Positions 61,947-64,000 of a stretch of 64,000 bases of DNA are shown here, one piece after another. The position numbers were made by a program, and so were the translations under genes. How positions within the stretch are numbered: position 1 is the first letter of the stretch; every line of letters starts with the position of its first letter. The notes below the pieces were generated by a model. The model was not told the origin of the DNA, searched no databases, and was given only the letters and a program-made list of their open reading frames with translations. This DNA is from Pseudomonadota bacterium. GTDB lineage: Bacteria > Pseudomonadota > Alphaproteobacteria > Rhizobiales > Hyphomicrobiaceae. The stretch lies in the NCBI GenBank assembly GCA_023412805.1, contig JAEZRM010000065.1, forward strand, positions 35,886 to 99,885, in the 5' to 3' direction.

Positions 61947-63941
61947 ATGCACGACGATGACACCTACGAAAGCAAGTCTGCGGCCTGCGAGGCAGCCGAC
62001 GACATTCCCGTCAATCCAGATACGGATCGCAGCATCGGAGCCGTAATCGCGCGCCGCTTCAGCCGCCGTGATTTTCTCCGGGGTAGCCTCGGCGTCACCG
62101 CAGCGACCGCACTGTTCGGTGCTGGGGGCGGTTCCACTGCCGCACATGCAGAGACGCTCTCGTCCGCCAACTTTAGCGAGCTTGCGGCGGGCCTCGACGA
62201 GCGCCATCACGTCGCCGAGGGCTATTCGGCGGACGTCCTGCTCCGCTGGGGTGATGCGCTCTTTCCCGGTATGGCACCCTTCGATCCGCGCAAGCTGACG
62301 GGCGAGGAGCAGGCACGACGCTTCGGCTACAACAACGACTACGTCGCCTTCTTCCCGCTCGGCAACGCGGGTGATCGTGGCCTGCTGTGCGTCAATCACG
62401 AGTACGTCGATCCCGAGGTCATGTTCGCCGGGATCAAGCGCGTCACGCGCTCGGACTTCTCGCAGATCACCGAGGCGCATGTCGCCGTCGAGATGGCCGC
62501 GCACGGCGTGACCGTGGTCGAGCTTATGCGCGAAGGTGAGCGCTGGCGTCCCCTCCTCGAAGGCAAATCCAACCGCCGCATCACGGCATCTACGCCCATG
62601 ACGTTCGACGGCCCAGCAGCCGGCCATGCGCGCGTGCGAACGTCCGCCGATCCCGCAGGTCTTCGGGTCCTCGGCACGTTCAACAACTGCGCGGGCGGTT
62701 ACACACCCTGGGGCACGTACCTCACGGCCGAGGAGAATTTCCACGGCTACTTCATGTCGGACAGGCCAAAGGATCAGCCTGCGCCCGAAGGTCCTGAGAA
62801 GCGCAGCCGCGCGCGCTATCGCATTCCGAGCACGTGGTACAGCTGGGGGCGCTACGATACGCGCTTCAACATCGACAAGGAGCCGAACGAACCGAATCGC
62901 TTCGGCTGGATCGTCGAGATCGATCCGAGCGATCCGACATCGACGCCGGTCAAGCACACGGCCCTCGGGCGTTTCAGCCACGAAGGTGCCGAGTGCATCA
63001 TCAACAAGGACGGCCGCGTTGTGCTCTACTCCGGCGACGACGCGCGCTTCGAGTACATCTATCGTTTTGTCAGCCGCGAGCGCTATCGCGAGAACGATCG
63101 CGCGCACAACATGCGGCTACTGTCCGAAGGCACGCTGTCCGTCGCGCGCTATGACGAGGATGGCACGCTCATCTGGCTGCCGCTCATTTTCGGCGAAGGT
63201 CCGCTGACGCCAGAGAACGGCTTCCACTCCCAGGCAGATGTGGTGATCGACGCCCGCCTCGCGGCGGATCTGCTCAAGGCCACGCCCATGGATCGTCCCG
63301 AAGACGTCGAGCCGAATCGGCGCACGGGAAAGGTCTACGCGATGCTCACGAACAATGCGCGGCGCACGACCGAGCAGGTCGACGCTGCCAACCCGCGCGA
63401 AGAGAACAGGTCCGGCCATATCATCGAGATGACGCCGCGGGATGGCGATCACACCGCGGCGCAGTTCACCTGGGATCTTCTCATCGTGTGCGGTGATCCG
63501 ACCATTGCCGAGGTCGGCGCGCGTTGGAATCCAGCGACGAGCCGCGATGGCTGGTTCGCCTGTCCCGACAATTGTGCCTTCGATGCCGATGGGCGCCTTT
63601 GGGTCTCGACGGATCAGGGCTCCGGCTGGCCACGGACAGGCAAGGCCGATGGTCTCTATGCCGTCGATACGGAAGGCCACCTGCGCGGCCGTTCGCGTCT
63701 CTTCTTTCGCGGGCCCATTGGCGCGGAAATATGCGGGCCGACGTTTACGCCCGATGGCGGGACGCTCTTCCTTGCCGTGCAGCATCCCGGCATGGATGGC
63801 GCGCGCGAATGGAAACCCTTCGGCCGGGCGTCCACATTCGAGGATCCCGCGACGCGCTGGCCGGACTTCGAGCCGAACATGCCGCCGCGCCCGAGCGTGC
63901 TCGTCATCCGCCGCAAGGATGGCGGGCGCATCGCGAGCTGA
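61947..63941 (+). CDS. PhoX-family alkaline phosphatase-like protein (DUF839), Tat-exported
   Basis: 664 residues. Twin-arginine motif SRRDFLRGSLGVTAATALFG near residues 33-55, ending near AHAETL, so export is by Tat. The body is a beta-propeller with PhoX-like landmarks: SADVLLRWGDALFPGM, YNNDYVAFFPLG, VNHEY, NNCAGGYTPWGTYLTAEENF, SGDDARFEYIYRFVS and FACPDNCAFDADGRLWVSTDQG. Likely a calcium/iron phosphatase; phosphate source unknown. Start ATG 61947. Confidence 0.82.
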   Translation: MHDDDTYESKSAACEAADDIPVNPDTDRSIGAVIARRFSRRDFLRGSLGVTAATALFGAGGGSTAAHAETLSSANFSELAAGLDERHHVAEGYSADVLLRWGDALFPGMAPFDPRKLTGEEQARRFGYNNDYVAFFPLGNAGDRGLLCVNHEYVDPEVMFAGIKRVTRSDFSQITEAHVAVEMAAHGVTVVELMREGERWRPLLEGKSNRRITASTPMTFDGPAAGHARVRTSADPAGLRVLGTFNNCAGGYTPWGTYLTAEENFHGYFMSDRPKDQPAPEGPEKRSRARYRIPSTWYSWGRYDTRFNIDKEPNEPNRFGWIVEIDPSDPTSTPVKHTALGRFSHEGAECIINKDGRVVLYSGDDARFEYIYRFVSRERYRENDRAHNMRLLSEGTLSVARYDEDGTLIWLPLIFGEGPLTPENGFHSQADVVIDARLAADLLKATPMDRPEDVEPNRRTGKVYAMLTNNARRTTEQVDAANPREENRSGHIIEMTPRDGDHTAAQFTWDLLIVCGDPTIAEVGARWNPATSRDGWFACPDNCAFDADGRLWVSTDQGSGWPRTGKADGLYAVDTEGHLRGRSRLFFRGPIGAEICGPTFTPDGGTLFLAVQHPGMDGAREWKPFGRASTFEDPATRWPDFEPNMPPRPSVLVIRRKDGGRIAS

Positions 63942-63967
63942 GGACGACGATCGCTTCGCGACGCAGT

Positions 63968-63994
63968 CCCCTCTCCCCGCACGCGGGGAGAGGG
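63968..63994. repeat. GC-rich palindrome at the right window edge
   Basis: CCCCTCTCCCCGC and GCGGGGAGAGGG around a 2-nt loop, then TTAGGG. This matches a type of short palindromic repeat common in alphaproteobacterial intergenic regions; it continues beyond the window and may also terminate the PhoX-like transcript. Confidence 0.6.
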
Positions 63995-64000
63995 TTAGGG

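Noticed and set aside
1..64000. CRISPR array
   Set aside because: No regularly spaced direct repeats with unique spacers; the repeats found are dispersed or a two-copy tandem.

Overview
The window is a high-GC chromosomal segment of an alphaproteobacterium, most likely of the order Hyphomicrobiales (Rhizobiales). The evidence is an ExoR-like Sel1-repeat protein, a general L-amino-acid (Aap) ABC transporter, a PmtA-type phospholipid methyltransferase, a DUF2244-nth pair, a fused MFS/spermidine synthase and a PhoX-type Tat phosphatase. I cannot name the genus. There is no rRNA operon, CRISPR array, transposase or prophage block. One tRNA gene (anticodon CAT) is present.

Layout. 0-9.9 kb: spermidine synthase-like protein (5' truncated), pdxH, a surface-antigen-like protein, a DMT exporter, a tandem pair of secreted glucosaminidase-like proteins, a large three-domain nucleotidyltransferase/NDK-like/kinase protein and a TPR-SPOR envelope protein. 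10-23 kb, nearly all on the minus strand: glmS, an NTF2-like plus solute-binding-like pair, a Tat-exported dipeptidase, a papain-like secreted protein, an SLC13 permease, a hydrolase overlapping an enoyl-CoA hydratase transcript, a CoA-transferase and trpE. 23.5-31.4 kb: xthA, exoR-like, ynfA, the aapP-J-Q-M operon and a TauE/SafE permease. 31.7-41.8 kb: psd, an SH3 protein, an SDR, mtnP, two EF-hand-like secreted proteins, tRNA, pmtA, mnmA, xerC and a second CoA-transferase. 42.2-44.9 kb: etfB-etfA-hbd. 45-52.5 kb: rplU-rpmA, two GNATs, a frameshifted methyltransferase, maf-yacG, hisF, an RsmC-like methyltransferase overlapping nth, DUF2244 and VOC. 52.7-64 kb: a HerA-like ATPase, an AT-richer nuclease gene, rpmI-rplT-pheS, RidA, a DegP protease and a PhoX-family phosphatase.

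Functional themes. Acyl-CoA metabolism is spread over several loci (two CoA-transferases, enoyl-CoA hydratase, 3-hydroxyacyl-CoA dehydrogenase, EtfAB). Cell-envelope work recurs (glmS, glucosaminidase-like pair, SPOR protein, DegP, psd, pmtA, ExoR-like regulator). Housekeeping translation genes appear in short conserved clusters, but pheT is absent after pheS and infA is absent before maf.

Most notable: (1) the NTase-NDK-kinase fusion at 6732-8705; (2) a PD-(D/E)XK nuclease with a possible modified-base-reader domain at 54368-55411, compositionally foreign and beside a HerA-like ATPase; (3) a family of about six dispersed intergenic repeats sharing an AGTCATAAAAAG terminus and GC-rich palindromes, usually at the 3' ends of genes; one full 171-bp copy has terminal inverted repeats and overlaps a stop codon. 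All calls come from reading the sequence and recalling families; no database search was run.
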